Below are positions 47,977 through 61,961 of a stretch of 64,000 bases of DNA, in pieces. How positions within the stretch are numbered: the stretch's first letter is position 1; each line of letters begins with the position of its first letter. The notes under the pieces are model-generated. The model was not told where the DNA came from. It saw nothing but the letters and a program-made list of their open reading frames with translations, and did not search any database. The position numbers and the translations under genes were made by a program. The stretch comes from Glycine soja (Eukaryota > Streptophyta > Magnoliopsida > Fabales > Fabaceae): positions 37,240,608 to 37,304,607 of the forward strand of contig NC_041018.1 of the NCBI RefSeq assembly GCF_004193775.1, written 5' to 3'.

Positions 47977-48341
47977 GGAGAAATCAAGTGAAGAAGAAGA
48001 AGCAAAGGGGAGAACCTTTACAGACAAGAGAAGCTTTACAAATCCTAATTTGAGGAACACACACTTAAGAACAAAGAGGGAATTCAGAGGAGAGAAGCTC
48101 TTATAAACCCTAATTTGAGGAAGAAGAAGCAAGTGACCAGAAGAAGCTTTATAAACACACACTTTAGTGTCACGTTAGATAGTCTACGTTCACTAAAATT
48201 GTCAATAATGCACCTCACTAATGGCGTTACTTTCAAATTTAACGGCAAAGACTATTTTACAACACTTATACAAAGATAGGGACTATTTTACAAAATGACT
48301 ACAAAGATAAGGACCAAAATGCCTATTCACTCTAATTTTTG

Positions 48342-49965
48342 ACCTTATAAACTTCTATTGATTCAATGATAATCGCTACCAACAATTTGGGCCTAAGTCT
48401 CGATTGAGAGTTACTCAGCCCCTAAAAATCACTACCAACAATTCTCTTACGTAAAAATGTTAGTGATATTTTCTTTTTAAGACTTATTTTTATGATGGAT
48501 TAAAATTGATTGAAAATAATCAATTTTAGTAAATTTTGTTTCTCATTTAATAATTATTTCTTTGTATTTATGTTAAATGAGAAACAAAATCTAACAAAAT
48601 TAATAAATTTTAATTAATCATAAAAAAAATTTAATGGAGAGTGTCAGATAGATAGAGTACCCCTATAATTCCTGAACTTATGAAATACCCCTCCACCTCA
48701 ATATGTAATAGCCGCCCAACACCCCTTTCTCTAACTTTTATATGAAACCAATTTGTAGTAGTTCTTAACATTAACTTTGAAACTTGAGAGGGCAGTGCAA
48801 TTGTCAAACACTAATTAAATGATTACTCCTTTAAGCCGTTGCATGCAATCCATTTTCCAAATGATTACTTCTTGTTTTGCAACATTTTTCCATGAGCGAT
48901 GGAAGTGGTTGTGGGTTAGATTAATTGGTTCACCCTTTCTCTTTGACCTTCCCAACCTTCATCACTTTTTCCACTTTTTTAAAATTAATTTTCTTTCAAT
49001 ACATGGATTCAATATATCTAAAAATCCTCGTGAAAGTCCTTGGCCGTGTTGACTTGAACACATTTGATGGCTTTATTACACAAATTCATTAATCTAAAGC
49101 AAAATAGTACTATAATTAAATAAATAGTGTAAGAGAAATCCCGTAACTTCTAGATTCTAGAAGCTGTCCTTGATGATCATACAAAGAATTTAAAAGTAAG
49201 AGTTTCATTGTCGTCTTGGTATTGTATGATCATGACATCCTAACAACAATAACGTAGATGAACCTTACCTACCAAATATTGGGACATATCAATTAAACTA
49301 TAAAATAGTACTCTATATATCCACATAGCACTTTTCTATTGTTATAATAAGGCATGTGTCTGCAATATAACCCATTGAACTATTAAAGAAAACCCTGTGA
49401 TGTGTGCAACAAGAAATTAGACAATAGAATTGTTGGTTTGGCACTAATAGAATTATGTTACACATCTTTCATTTTCCGATCTTCCCGGCGAATGTACATC
49501 AATTGCTAAACACAAAAAAATAAGTGGACGGCAAGGGATGCAAGATAGATACATAGATAGATAGAGAGAGATTCATTCATATTAGTGTAACATTGAAGTC
49601 AATAATAGGTAGGCAAGTTACTTGACCTATAATTAATTGAAGATATATATCACAAATATTATAGTTATAAAATTAAAAAAAAAGTCACTAAAAAATGAAA
49701 TAAAATAAAATGGAAACCAATTATGCACATCGTGTGGTATAGTTATTATAGCATGATTAGCATCCACATTCAAGAGTTCTAGAAGTCAAGGAATCTCCCC
49801 ACAATTTTTCTTCTAAGGTAGTAGGTGAAAATATGTACTTATAAATTTCATTATCTTACAATTTTATGTCGTCTTTCTCATTTTTATAGAATCAAAAGCA
49901 GTAGCTTGTGAAAGAAAAACATATATAAATACACAAGGTTATTTGAAATTGAACATATAAACCAA
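48342..49965. other. Intergenic and upstream region of the RIPK-like gene
   Basis: AT-rich, no gene supported. A short GATA-type repeat is at 49546-49570. An ATATATAAATACAC TATA-like box lies at about 49920, 45 bp before the start codon of the kinase gene. Confidence 0.45.
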
Positions 49966-52285
49966 ATGAGTACTAAAAAGAACACATGGAAGTCTGTGAT
50001 CTTGATCCTAAGTTGTTACAAGGTTAAGTGTTCCTTGGAGGAATCAGAGAAACAGGTTTTGAAACAAGGTTCTTTCCAGAGGTTATGTCTATCAGATGTG
50101 AGCAATTCAAGCTCCACTCAGGCCATTGAAGACATTTCAATTTCATTTGCTGGCTCAAAGCTCTATGCATTCACACTTGAGGAGCTAAGGGAAGCAACAA
50201 ACAGTTTCTCATGGAGTAACATGCTAGGTGAAGGAGGGTTTGGACCTGTCTACAAGGGTTTTGTTGATGACAAACTTAGGTCTGGTTTGAAGGCTCAGAC
50301 TGTAGCTGTGAAAAGGTTGGACTTGGATGGCTTGCAAGGTCACAGGGAGTGGCTGGTTAGTTAGCTTTCTCAAGTGCCCTTTTCTTTTTAAACTTATTTC
50401 ATGATTAGTCCTTTCCCCCCAAAACCCCATTTATTTGGTTGTCACATATCAATTTAAGATGCCAACATATTAAAGAGATTTATATCAGTTAGTTGAACAA
50501 AGTGTGTGAGTTATTATAAACTCTTTATCCTTGTTTCTACGGTTAAAATACTACTACACTTATCTTAGAAGAATTAGTTGAACTCCGGCATCTCATGAAA
50601 AACTGTTATATTGAACATGTTTTCTTTTTCTAGGCAGAGATTATATTTCTTGGACAACTAAGGCATCCACATCTTGTCAAGTTAATTGGGTACTGTTATG
50701 AGGATGAACATAGGCTTTTGATGTATGAATACATGCCAAGAGGCAGCTTGGAGAATCAACTCTTCCGAAGTAAGTTTCTTTTCACTCTTCTACTTGTCCT
50801 CTATTTTTCTCATTCTTTCCTCAAAATGGGTAGGACTGTACATGAAGTTCATAAGGTCATTTATTGCTGTATTTCTGATTATATCAATGGTAATCACTCA
50901 AAGTCAAACATGATTACAAGATCAAGCTGAATAATGATTATCAAATGATTTAGAATTTTGGATGTTCTGTTCTATATGGTCAAGCACACCTAATTGTTTC
51001 AAATCTCTCTTTTTTTTTTTGGATACTGATGAGTGATTACAAAAATTACTAACTGAAAAAATTGGATTCTTAGCTTAAACAAAGCCTTAATAACAGCTTC
51101 TTTTGTTCTAATACAAACAGGATACTCTGCTGCCATGCCATGGTCAACCAGGATGAAAATTGCATTAGGAGCAGCCAAAGGTCTTGCCTTCCTTCATGAA
51201 GCAGATAAGCCTGTAATATACCGCGATTTCAAAGCTTCGAACATTTTACTAGACTCGGTATGCTCTCTGATCTTTTCTGAAGAATCATGTTACATCTCTT
51301 GCATCATCTTCCTAGTGACCATATCAAGAAATTAACTTGGACCCTTCAATTTTTATCTCTTTGAAAATCTAGGATTTCACAGCTAAGCTCTCAGATTTTG
51401 GGCTAGCTAAGGATGGCCCTGAAGGGGAAGACACACATGTAACAACACGCATAATGGGAACACAAGGTTATGCTGCTCCTGAGTACATCATGACAGGTTA
51501 GTATATGCACTACCATACAAAATATTAACCAAGTTTCTACTTTCTAGCATGAATTGGCACATAAAAAGTAAAGGGGGAAGGGATACTATTTCATTTCTTA
51601 CTCCTAAAAGCATGTCACAAGCCTCAATAAGAACTTATGCAGTCCAAATTGAACTTAGGCCTTTCATTTTACTAGATATTAAACATCCTTTTATTTTGTC
51701 ACTTTATTAAGTGCATGTTTGGAAACTAATCAGAAATCAAAGAATCTCGTCAATTTAGCCCAAAAAACGTGAAAGTTACAACTATTAGCTTCCGGTTAAA
51801 GATAGAAAATCACATCGACAACACGGAACCAAACACGCTATAATTTCTTATGTCCAAAAATGATAGAAAGTTATATTTGATGAAGCTAACTAATTATTGC
51901 CTGTTTAATAGGTCACCTTACAACCAAGAGTGATGTGTATAGCTATGGGGTGGTGCTGTTGGAATTGCTGACAGGAAGACGAGTAGTGGATAAATCTCGG
52001 TCGAATGAAGGCAAGAGCTTGGTGGAATGGGCAAGGCCTTTGTTGAGAGATCAGAAAAAGGTGTACAATATCATAGATCGTAGACTAGAGGGGCAATTTC
52101 CCATGAAAGGAGCCATGAAAGTTGCTATGTTGGCTTTTAAATGCTTGAGTCATCACCCAAATGCAAGGCCAACTATGAGTGATGTGATTAAGGTATTGGA
52201 GCCACTTCAGGACTATGATGATGTTTTCATTGGACCATTTGTGTATGTTGCCGTAAGTGAAACTGGTGACAAACATAAAATATAG
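49966..52285 (+). CDS. RIPK: Receptor-like cytoplasmic kinase, RLCK-VII, RIPK-like
   Basis: Five exons: 49966-50355, 50634-50769, 51121-51257, 51373-51496, 51912-52285. They sum to 1161 nt (386 residues) with all phases matching. The N-terminus has [17 protein letters not shown] and [20 protein letters not shown]. The kinase has [43 protein letters not shown] (RD kinase), [20 protein letters not shown] and [18 protein letters not shown]. Known: this pattern is that of Arabidopsis RIPK (RPM1-induced protein kinase) and close PBL kinases, which act under plasma-membrane immune receptors. The exon layout (breaks after HREWL, NQLFR, LLDS and IMT) fits the family. The protein starts MSTKKN, so no Gly-2 for myristoylation; membrane contact may rely on Cys residues near 17-22. 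The tail is short compared with RIPK. Orthology inferred. Confidence 0.9.
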
Positions 52286-55276
52286 CAGCAGCAAGGTAGA
52301 TAAAATATATATATATATCAGATAGCAAAAGGTAAAAACAGAAAAGAAAAAAAAAGTGGTGTGTTATTTTATTTTATAAGGGACGGCATGGCTTGGTCTT
52401 CACTCTTCACAATCATCAAAAGGGGATGCAAGTAGTTCTATCATATTTGAACTGTGGCCAGAAATAGAGAGCTGCAGCAAAATGATGTTTAGGGTGGAAT
52501 GAGAGGACCATTACATTGGAACACAAGGTGTTAGAAATGGTAGAGTTTTTCTATGGTTTGATGATATACACAGCAAATCAACAATGTACAAGCACTAGAG
52601 ACTCTAGTTCAGAATACAGAAACTAAAATTTATTCACATGTAATGTATTTGACAAAATTATAGTTGGATTGAGTTTGGACATGATTTTGGATATCAAGTT
52701 ATAGTTTTAGAGAAAGTGGCAAAAAGTATCCATTGAATCAGGAAACTGTAATCTGCACATATTAATATATTATTATTAGTATGATTCATGAAGCTATAAT
52801 ATCGTCATTGCTATGAAAGGGTATGGTCCATTAATTTTAGTGCCTTCATTGTTACGTGTGTTTTGGAATGAACTAGGTATAATCCAGAGGACATGACTCC
52901 CTGAGTCCTTGAGACCGTGAGGCTACTGTTCTAATTATAACTTGCACTGAATTGGCATTGAAGTAACTACTTTAAGCCTCTCGAACGAAAAATAATTAGG
53001 TGGTCTGTAATAATTTTTTTTTTCATAAATAGAAAAATTTTCTTTTGCCAAGTTTTTAGGATAGGTTAGAGAAACTGTTAACCTTTCCTCAATATGATTT
53101 TCCCCTCTCTCTCATTTAGGATGGTGACACTCCCTCTCCAGGTTAAATAATTCTTCTCATTTTAAGAATCTTTATGCATAGACTTAGATCTTAAAAAAGG
53201 AAAAAATCTTTAATTTACAAAATATATCTTTAATTTTAAACAACATCTTACAAATAAGATAATATTAATATTCTAGAGATTTCAAATTAATAATTTGAAT
53301 TGCTTACTAACCATTAATTTTGACAAATACACCCTATAAACATAGTTTAATCCTATATAAGAGATAATTTTTCTCAAAAGTGTCTAAGTATCTTATTTTT
53401 CGCATCATTATGTGTCTATCACACCATGTAAAAGTGAAAATTAAGATCAACATTAGCTATTAATCTTAGGTGAGGATGTAAGAATTAAGGGTTCTTTGCA
53501 TATGATGAGAAGAGTAAATCTCAACTATAAATTTAAATGAATGATTTAAAATTAAATTAAGTAAAAATAATAATTTTTTGTTGTGACTATACATAAAGAA
53601 AAGGGTTTGCTTAGCTAGTAGTTTATCGATAAAAATAAAGAAATTAATAAATAATTTATTATTAAATTTTTTGCTGAAATGCATTAAAAATGACACTAGA
53701 GTATTGATGTTTTTTTATATGTATATTTAAAAAAAAACTCCTTAATCAATAAATTAAGAGCAATTATTAGTATTCTCTCAAAGAAAGTAATATATATATA
53801 TATATATATATATTCTTTATATATACAAAATATTTTTGTTAATTTTTGTGTTCATCAATTTTGAAAAAGGTCTTTATCACCGCTTAATAAAAATATGACA
53901 TGATATACATCTAGAATTATATCACATGTCAGATAAGAGTTGTCGACGCGACGTTTTTAAATGCATAACACGTTGTTATAAAAAAAATAAAAAATACTGT
54001 TATTAAAAATTAAAAATAATAGGAATCACTGTAAAATTTAAGAAGATCAAGACTAATAAAACAAATTTAAAGGATTAGAATTCAGATATATTTTTAAAAA
54101 AAAAAAAAAAACAGATCTGAGTTACTGAATTGGTTTGAAACAGAAAGTATGTGGTGCAGGCCGGGACCGATCCATTAGTGCATGGAATCAAAGAATATCT
54201 CACAAGGTTCTGACGAGAAACGAAGTTGGAAGACGATTCTCGTTCGTTACTTGTGTCTTTTATGTATGATCACTTGTACCTTAACTGGGATGCAATCCTT
54301 CACAAAACAACTGCAACGGACAAACCACTATCATATTATATAAGTGATATTAATTAATGCCAACCTCCAACTTAAAAAATATGCTTAAATACATTTTTAT
54401 CATATAATTAATATTTATTTTATTTTCGTTCTTACAAATATATTTTTTTTCATTTTAATCTTTATAAAATATATTTATTTTATTTTTCGTTCTTAAAATG
54501 ATTTAAATAATACTTTAAACAGTAAAAAAAACTATTTTAAACATTGAAAAAATATTATCTATAACACTCTAAGGATGATGGAAAACAAAATAATCACATT
54601 TTATAAGAATTAAACACATTTTTTTATGCAAAAACAAAAATAAAAAAAGCTAAATTTCATAAATAAAACTATTTAAATCTAAATTTTTTTTATGACAACA
54701 TGTTTTATTATTTCTAAAGTATTTCAACACTTGAATACTAGAGGAGTAAGAGACTAAATTCACATGTTTATCAAAATGTTAGAACCAAAATGATTGATAT
54801 GAAAGTATAAGAAACATATCATAAGAGTAAATTATATTATCCTCTTTTGAGATTACAAGAATTAAGTGTCCTTTTCCTTTTATATTAAAATATATTATTT
54901 TGTACATTTAAATTAAAATCATTAAAAAATATTCTTGTGTAAAATTACACTTATTTTTCTTAAGAAATACGAATATTACATTATCATCTTTTGTTTTAAA
55001 ATATGCAGTTTTTTTTGTTACAATAATATACATACAAAGTATTTATTTATTGATTTTGTTAACAATTAATCTTCTTTATTAAAGAATATAAATAATTGTC
55101 TTTATTGAAGTTTTCTCATCACCTTTCTTTACATCCTTAAGACTTGAATTAGTTGAATATAATTTCTTACTCCAAACACCCCAATCAAGTTGATTTATAG
55201 AAATTTTTCAATAATTTTTATGAAAAAATATTAGATGAGTTAAGTTAACATATTTTATATTATCATTTAATTATAA

Positions 55277-55326
<50 letters not shown>

Positions 55327-55990
55327 ATTTTAGACTTAATAGTATTTTTTTATCTCTAATATTTTTTAGTAAATTTTATTTTTCAATAAATTAATTTGAC
55401 ATATTTTTTTGAAAAATTACAAATTTATTGTTTCATAGTTAAGTTGATGTGACAACATAAAAATTGGACATAAAATTCACCAAATAAAAAATTTCAAATA
55501 TAAATAAAGTGTTATTATTTTAATATGTCAATTTAACTCAGCTAAAAAGGTAGAATTTATAAGTTTTTTTAAAAGGTAAATGTAAAATCACTATAATACA
55601 TCAAATTAATTGGTTGGATGTAAAATTAACTAAAAAATAAAAAATTAGAAGTTACAGGTGCAATTAACCTTAATTTTTATCTGTAAAAAAGTTGATTAAT
55701 TATTTTTTTACTGCAGTTTATTAATTATTATAATAACTACCTTCAAAGTATTTATCATAATTTTTAATTAATTAACATTATAATTTTTTTTACATTAACG
55801 TGCAATAGAATTAAGCTCAATAATTAATCATAAAAAATTCATAATCGTATTAATTTAATTTCTTTTTTCACAAAAATAAAATTTCAAAACCGTTTCACTA
55901 CCACCTCTGTATTTCTTCATTTCGCGGTGAGTTAGAACTGATAATCAAGAGAGTGACTACTGGTCGGCGACAGCGAACTACTTCCGTGTA
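52286..55990. other. Intergenic: 3' UTR of the kinase, AT-rich DNA, GCR1 upstream region
   Basis: No gene seen. TA microsatellites at about 53789-53811 and 55271-55315. The last 100 bases before 55991 become less AT-rich (TGGTCGGCGACAGCGAACTA), as in a 5' UTR. Confidence 0.5.
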
Positions 55991-58900
55991 ATGGCGACCT
56001 CCGTCGCAGTCGCCGGCGCTTTGACGGCGCATGATCGCCGGATTCTGACAGCGGTGAACGTCGGAGCGTCGAGCCTGTCGTTGGCCGGTTCCAGCTTCAT
56101 TGTAGTGTGCTACCTCCTCTTCAAGGAGCTCCGCAAGTTCTCCTTCAAGCTCGTCTTCTACCTCGCTCTCTCTGTACGCTTCCTTTCTCTCTCTCTCTCT
56201 CTTTCCGTGTTCCTCTTCGTCAGATCTAAAACCCTGCGTTTTCATTTTTACTTTTTAACGTTCCTTCGAATTCACTCATTCGTTAGTTTAGTAACACTTA
56301 TCAGTTATCACGATTTGCCAAAACGACACGGTTAGACGCGCTTAGGCCTTTTCAATTGAATTTACCGATGGTTGATTTCACACTTTGGTATGTATGTGAG
56401 TGAGTGTGTGCTTTTTTTGAACCTAATTGCTTATTTTTGTACTCGGTTTCTAGTTGCTTCTTTTCATTAGCGTAATCAATCGTTTTGGTTATGGAACGCA
56501 TAGCGATGAATTAACTATTTCCGAAGATAGTTTTAAACAAATTTACTGAACTTGCAACTCTATGTTGGTCTAGAATTAGGTGCTTAATGACCGAGAACCT
56601 TAGGTTAAGTTAAACCTACTTTGTAAAAAAAATAAAAATTAGGAGTCTAAATGTCCTTTTAGTATTTTTAAGAATCTTATTTATGCCTAGAGAGCTAGTA
56701 ATTATATTTGGATTAACTTCTTAATAAGCTCTTATAGCCTTATAGAAGAAGAAAATAAGAAGATAAAAGGAATTAAGCTTCTTCCATAAGTTGAAATTAG
56801 CTTAGGCATAATCTAATTTTTAACTTATGGGAGAAGCTTAATTAAATTTACCTTCTTGTTTTCTTCTCCTATATGTGTTTGTTGTTAAGTTTATCCAAAC
56901 AAGGCCATAATAGTAAGCTTCTCCATGCATTATATTGGTTGTAAAAGTTATTAGATATTGCCAGCTTGTTCTTGACTTCAATTGTGATTGTAAAAGCTAC
57001 TTTATGAGTTTATGTTGATGAAAACTGTTAGATTGCTAGACAACATTTTATGTTAAGCAACTAACTTTTGCAATCCTTTTTCTTTTGTTTGTTTATGCCC
57101 TTAGCAACTTTAATTTGTGTTTGTAATGCTGTTTTACAACTGAGAAAGAAGTAGGTCCTTTGCCATTTCACGAACCATATTTGTCTGTTTCTTTCGTTGG
57201 TTATTTGGTTATGTATGCCTTATTTTCTTCTTCTGAGCCATAATGCTATTTTTATTACGTTTTTGCTGATTGCAGGATATGCTTTGCAGTTTCTTCGGCA
57301 TAATAGGGTATACATGCTAGATCAAGCAAGATTTTCTTCAATGTATGTATCAAGTATCAACTGAAGTTGTTTATCATGTGATTGATAGGAGTTTCATTTT
57401 GATACAGGGACCCGTCCAAAGGTTTCTTTTGTTATGCTCAGGGCTATAGCACACATTTCTTTTGTGTGGCATCTTTTCTATGGACTACAACAATTGCTTT
57501 TACCCTTCACCGCACTGTTGTAAAACATAAAACAGATGTTGAAGATTTGGAGGCCATGTTTCACTTGTATGTCTGGGGTATGCAGCTATGTATAAATCAA
57601 CTTTTAATATTCTAGTTTTGAGAAATGGCCTATTTTGCAATAATCTTCACATTCTCTAACTTCCCAATTCCATGATTTTTAATCTGAATATGATTTTTTA
57701 GAGCATATTAATGTGGATGGCATAGCTTCAGATGCTGGTTATGTACCAATAGTAGTAGGACTTCCTACTTTGGTCTAAGCTCAACCATTCCATTAGCAAC
57801 TTGCTATGCAGAGAGCTCATTTGATATTTTTTTTATACTTTTGATAGGTACTTCCCTGGTTATGACAGTTATGCGCTCCTTTGGTAATGACCATAAACAT
57901 TTTGGTGCATGGTGTTGGACACAAACAGGTCGCACAGGGAAGGCAAGTAGTGGTAGTACATGTCACACATTGTTTTTATATATTTTCTGAAAATTTCTCT
58001 TTTCCCTCTTGCTGTTTTTGTTTTACAATTTAAAATACATGGCCAAATGGGTTTTCAATTCACTTAAGGGGAACCTGCAATGCAAAGCAGTTTTTCCCCT
58101 TTTAAATTAAAAAAATTAAATGTAAGTTGTCTTCAAATGTGATTTTGATTGGCACTTAAGTTATGGAAGGGGTAAATTGTGGCGTGGGCTTTCGCAATCA
58201 ATTTGGAATGACAATTTGTCATCCCTTTTAACTTATAATAAAAAAATATAACATTAGGTGTTTCAGAAAAGTAAAAAGATACTGAGTGGGGTATCCCCTT
58301 TCAATAATGGTGTAGATACCTCAATTACCTGGTTTAGTGTCAACTTTTTTTTTCCCATTCTGTAATTTGACATCCTATAAATACAAATGGACTGGAAATG
58401 AAAGTAAGGACTTGGTTTCCTGTGAGAAGAATAATTTCCTTGCTGTGATTCATTATTATTCAAAACCAAATATATAGTTATTAGCATGAAAGCAGGTAAA
58501 ATTAACAGCTAAAAAAAATCCATGCGAGAAATGTTTACTAGCAGATGAATATTCTTTACAGCGTTCTATCCGCCTTTTTGTTTGGGGTCTAGGATGCTTG
58601 TGAGTAAAAAGTATTTTGTGATGGTAATGAATATTAGAAAGAGAGCAGAATAACAGAAGTCATCTTCCATATTTATGCAACTTTGCACTGTTAATCTACT
58701 GTGTATATGTACCATGTTTAGCAGATTAGTCTACTAATTTTTCTTTTTCCTCTAAAAGAAATTCCCTTTTCTATGCAGGCAGTTCATTTTGTAACATTTT
58801 ACATGCCACTCTGGGGTGCAATTCTGTATAATGGATTTACATACTTACAAGTAATACGCATGCTGAATAATGCAACCCGTGTATGTATCTAATTTTACTG

Positions 58901-61900
58901 AATCTTTCTCAAACAAAAAATAAATTGCTTGTTTAGGCAACTTTTTAGACCTAATTTTTCTAGTTTCTTGGTAAATTTCAGATGGCGGTTGGTATGTCAG
59001 GCCAAACTTTTGTGTCAGATACAAGAGATAACATGAGGGTATTTTATTCTATTGTCTTCAGATTCCAAGATTTGAAATATAAAGATCCATATACTTGAAT
59101 TAGGAAACAACCCCTCTCCCGCTTCTCTCCCCCCAAAAAATAATAAAAAAGAAAACACAAGATATGCATTTATTTGTTTCTAGCAACTTTTATTATTGTC
59201 ATCCTTAGTGCCTTTATTATTTTATAACTTATGTTCTGTCATGTGGCTTATTCGTTGTAATCTATTCTCTTTGTGCAAATGCCTTATTTAGGCGAGGTTT
59301 GTTTTGGAATTAAAGGAATTTTTTAGACAAGATATGTACATTATAATGTATTTCACACAAGGGAAATTTTCATGGATAAAAAATAAAATTAATACTCTGT
59401 TTTTTTATTTCTCATGTGGTATAGAGATGCTCACCCCTTTGTTTTTTGTTGGATTTTTCATAGTAAATTTATATTCATGCTTAAACCAATTGCTTAAGAG
59501 GAAACTGTTAAAACCTGTTGCATCTACATTCCCACTGAACTTATAGTATTTTCTGTTTTACACTGCAGGCTTTGAATCGCTGGGGATACTATCCACTAAT
59601 TCTGATAGGATCATGGACTTTTGGCACCATTAACCGTATTCATGATTTTTTTGAACCCAACCATAAGATCTTTTGGCTCACATTTCTTGATGTTGGAACG
59701 GCTGCTCTTATGGTATCAACAAGTAACCATATTATTTTTAGCTTTATTTTTTTCCCCCTGAATGTTCTAAAACTTATCTGGAATTCTGGATACTCATTAT
59801 GGTTGTCATTAGTTATAAATCTTCTCTTATAAACTTTTGGCATCTCCACCGATATCCTAGCACCCACTTGTGAGCCTTTTACACTTTTCCCTAATCCCTA
59901 TTAATATGTTAATAACAGATTAAAGTGCATTATCTAACTGGTATCTCAGATACATCTAAAATAATTGATATTTGATATATTGATGCATTTTACTTGATTG
60001 GTGCAAAAATGTGGATACAAGTTCAAAATTGTTATTTCAACATCTTTAAACAAAAAATGCAAATATTCATTTAGAGATCATGTGCTTAACGCTGCCTTGT
60101 ATAATTCTGATTTTACTGGCTTACAAAAGGTTAATTGTGGTGTTTGGTTGCTGAACCACTATCAGTGCAATAAGTTAATTGTGCTTGTCAAGGTTTTATA
60201 GTGGTTTGATATAATTCCAATTTAAGCAGCATGTCGTATTTGCTCAATGATTATTCTCTGGGTAAAATGGAAAACTAGAGGTTAATTCTTACAATTTAGA
60301 CACTAGTTGATGATATGATGCCAAGGCCACCATTGTTTTAGAGGAGGATATGGCAATTTAAGAACATTTTTATATCATCAGCCTATCCTCAACTGTAGCA
60401 TAAATAATTGTAAGTTCATCAATGCTATGGAAAGTTCCCCGTTGTACTGACACACAAACATATTTAACTTATACACGAGGTCATTGCATTGTTTCCTGCA
60501 GTTAATCACTTTCCATTTTGCTGGAATGTTTTGTGTGCTTTTCCAATAAATATAATTGACTTCCCTTGGTACAGATTTGATGAGTGAATCAAGTGTAACA
60601 TTGTGAAACTGAAAGGTACTATTATCAGTATTATGGTGTCTTGCTAACCTATGCCACTTTGTCTACTTATTGCAGGGCCTCTTTAACTCAATTGCTTATG
60701 GTCTCAATTCTTCTGTTCGTAGAGCAATTTGTGAAAGACTGGACAAGTAAGTATTGATTCTATTCATCTTTAAGAGATTCCAATTGAATGTTTTTTATTT
60801 CTACTTTGGTCCCTTAAGTTTCAAGCAAGGTCTAATTGTAATATCTTCGTCACCTATTCTGAATTTAACTTGTGTACTTTTATTAATATTGCCAATCTAA
60901 CGGTTTCAGCTTTACCACCTAGCTTTTTTGTGTGTACATGTCTTTCTTGCCATTATCCTGCATGATTTGTGTTGTAGCTTAATGATTACTCAGCCACTCT
61001 TGTTTTCTCCCTCCTGCCACAACCTCCTCATCTTCTCTAGGCTACTCAGCTAAACTGGTGGATGTTAATACTACACAGAAAAATTATAATTAGGTTACTT
61101 GTCATCTTATTGTTTGAAAAACTACAGGCAAGTCTATGGTGCACCTGTTTGACACATAACGCAGACCATTGGGTAGCTATTGTCTAAATAGATGGCTGCA
61201 AATTATGAGGAGGTCTGTAACTTCCGGTGGCTATGTTCACAATTTGGTGCTACCATCACGACTTTATCGATTTATTAGTATTTTTTAATTAATTTCTTGG
61301 ACCAAATCTTGTTATATTCATCATTCTTGCTTTGGAATCAATCAGCCTCAGTCTTTTCAAAATTGATTTAATTTTCTTTAATAGATTATTTCTTTAAATA
61401 TATGCTTTAGTTAATGCTGGTTGAATTGTGAAACAATCTTACAGTAATATTTAAACCCCATTTTGGGAGGTCCATTTTGGGAGAGCTAGCCCTGGCTTCT
61501 TGAACATTAATTTAGGTCCTTGTCATAATGCATAGCCATCAATTTACTCAATTCTTGTCCAACGGGCCATTTCATGTGTTGAATAAGTTCTCACTGAATT
61601 TGTGTGCCCCAGACTTTGTGGCACCAACTTGGTGAATTAACAATTATTAGTCTATTCTTGAGCACTTAATTTGGGGGTAGTTGGTGCAGAAGGTCCAAAA
61701 TTTATGAGGTTCTTGTTTCCTTTCTCAATCTCATACAAAGTGACATTTATCATTTATTGAATTTTACCACCTTCTAGTTATATAGATGCTTCGTGCTTTA
61801 TTAACATATTTAGTTTAAAACATGTAGCAAAATTTGCTTCTCTCTTTTCTTTTGCCAGGTTCTGGCCTGAGAGATTAAACAGATGGCTCCCTAACAGTTT

Positions 61901-61961
61901 AAAGTACAAGAACCTACAGCAAGAAAGTGAACTAGTTTTGTTCAAAACTGAAGATCAATAA
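55991..61961 (+). CDS. GCR1: GCR1, seven-transmembrane G-protein-coupled-receptor-like protein
   Basis: Nine exons: 55991-56173, 57276-57307, 57408-57577, 57848-57942, 58779-58880, 58982-59038, 59569-59712, 60676-60746, 61859-61961; 957 nt, 318 residues, all phases consistent. The fourth intron has a GC donor (AAG then GCAAGT); using the nearby GT would break the frame. Membrane helices run from about residue 20 (NVGASSLSLAGSSFIVVCYL), through FKLVFYLALSDMLCSFFGII, FCVASFLWTTTIAFTLHRTV, MFHLYVWGTSLVMTVM, FVTFYMPLWGAILYNGF and YYPLILIGSWTFGTINRIHD, to TFLDVGTAALMGLFNSIAYG. The C-terminus ends FKTEDQ. Known: matches plant GCR1, related to Dictyostelium cAMP receptors, at the plasma membrane; reported partner of the G-alpha GPA1 and linked to hormone and seed responses, though its GPCR activity is debated. 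A TC microsatellite lies in intron 1. Confidence 0.95.
56186..56203. repeat. CT microsatellite in GCR1 intron 1
   Basis: About nine CT units, starting 13 bp after the exon 1 donor. Confidence 0.85.

Larger units (their letters stand above)
44642..48332. mobile_element. Mutator-like element (MULE), 3.69 kb, long TIRs
   Basis: The exact 9-bp target duplication TAATTTTTG is at 44633-44641 and 48333-48341, the Mutator hallmark. The terminal inverted repeats are long (about 100-150 bp, imperfect). The left starts TGAGTGAATAAACATTTTGT, then TTTGTAGCCATTTTACAAA. The right, reversed, starts GAGTGAATAGGCATTTTGGT, then TTTGTAGTCATTTTGTAAA. Inside lie a truncated MuDR-type transposase gene (plus) and a GRF zinc-finger gene (minus), which converge. 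A repeat-rich segment with a non-LTR 3' end lies between them. The transposase lacks its catalytic domain, so the element needs help to move. Confidence 0.88.

Noticed and set aside
48000..48162. First 62 residues of the minus frame ahead of the GRF finger
   Set aside because: Derived from duplicated leader-like sequence; the Met at 47976 directly precedes the finger and fits the family length.
50718..50930. Frame that continues past RIPK-like exon 2
   Set aside because: Runs into the intron after the GTAAGT donor; the family sequence resumes at 51121.
55898..56245. Minus-strand 115-residue frame over GCR1 exon 1
   Set aside because: Antisense shadow of the conserved GCR1 exon and the CT repeat.
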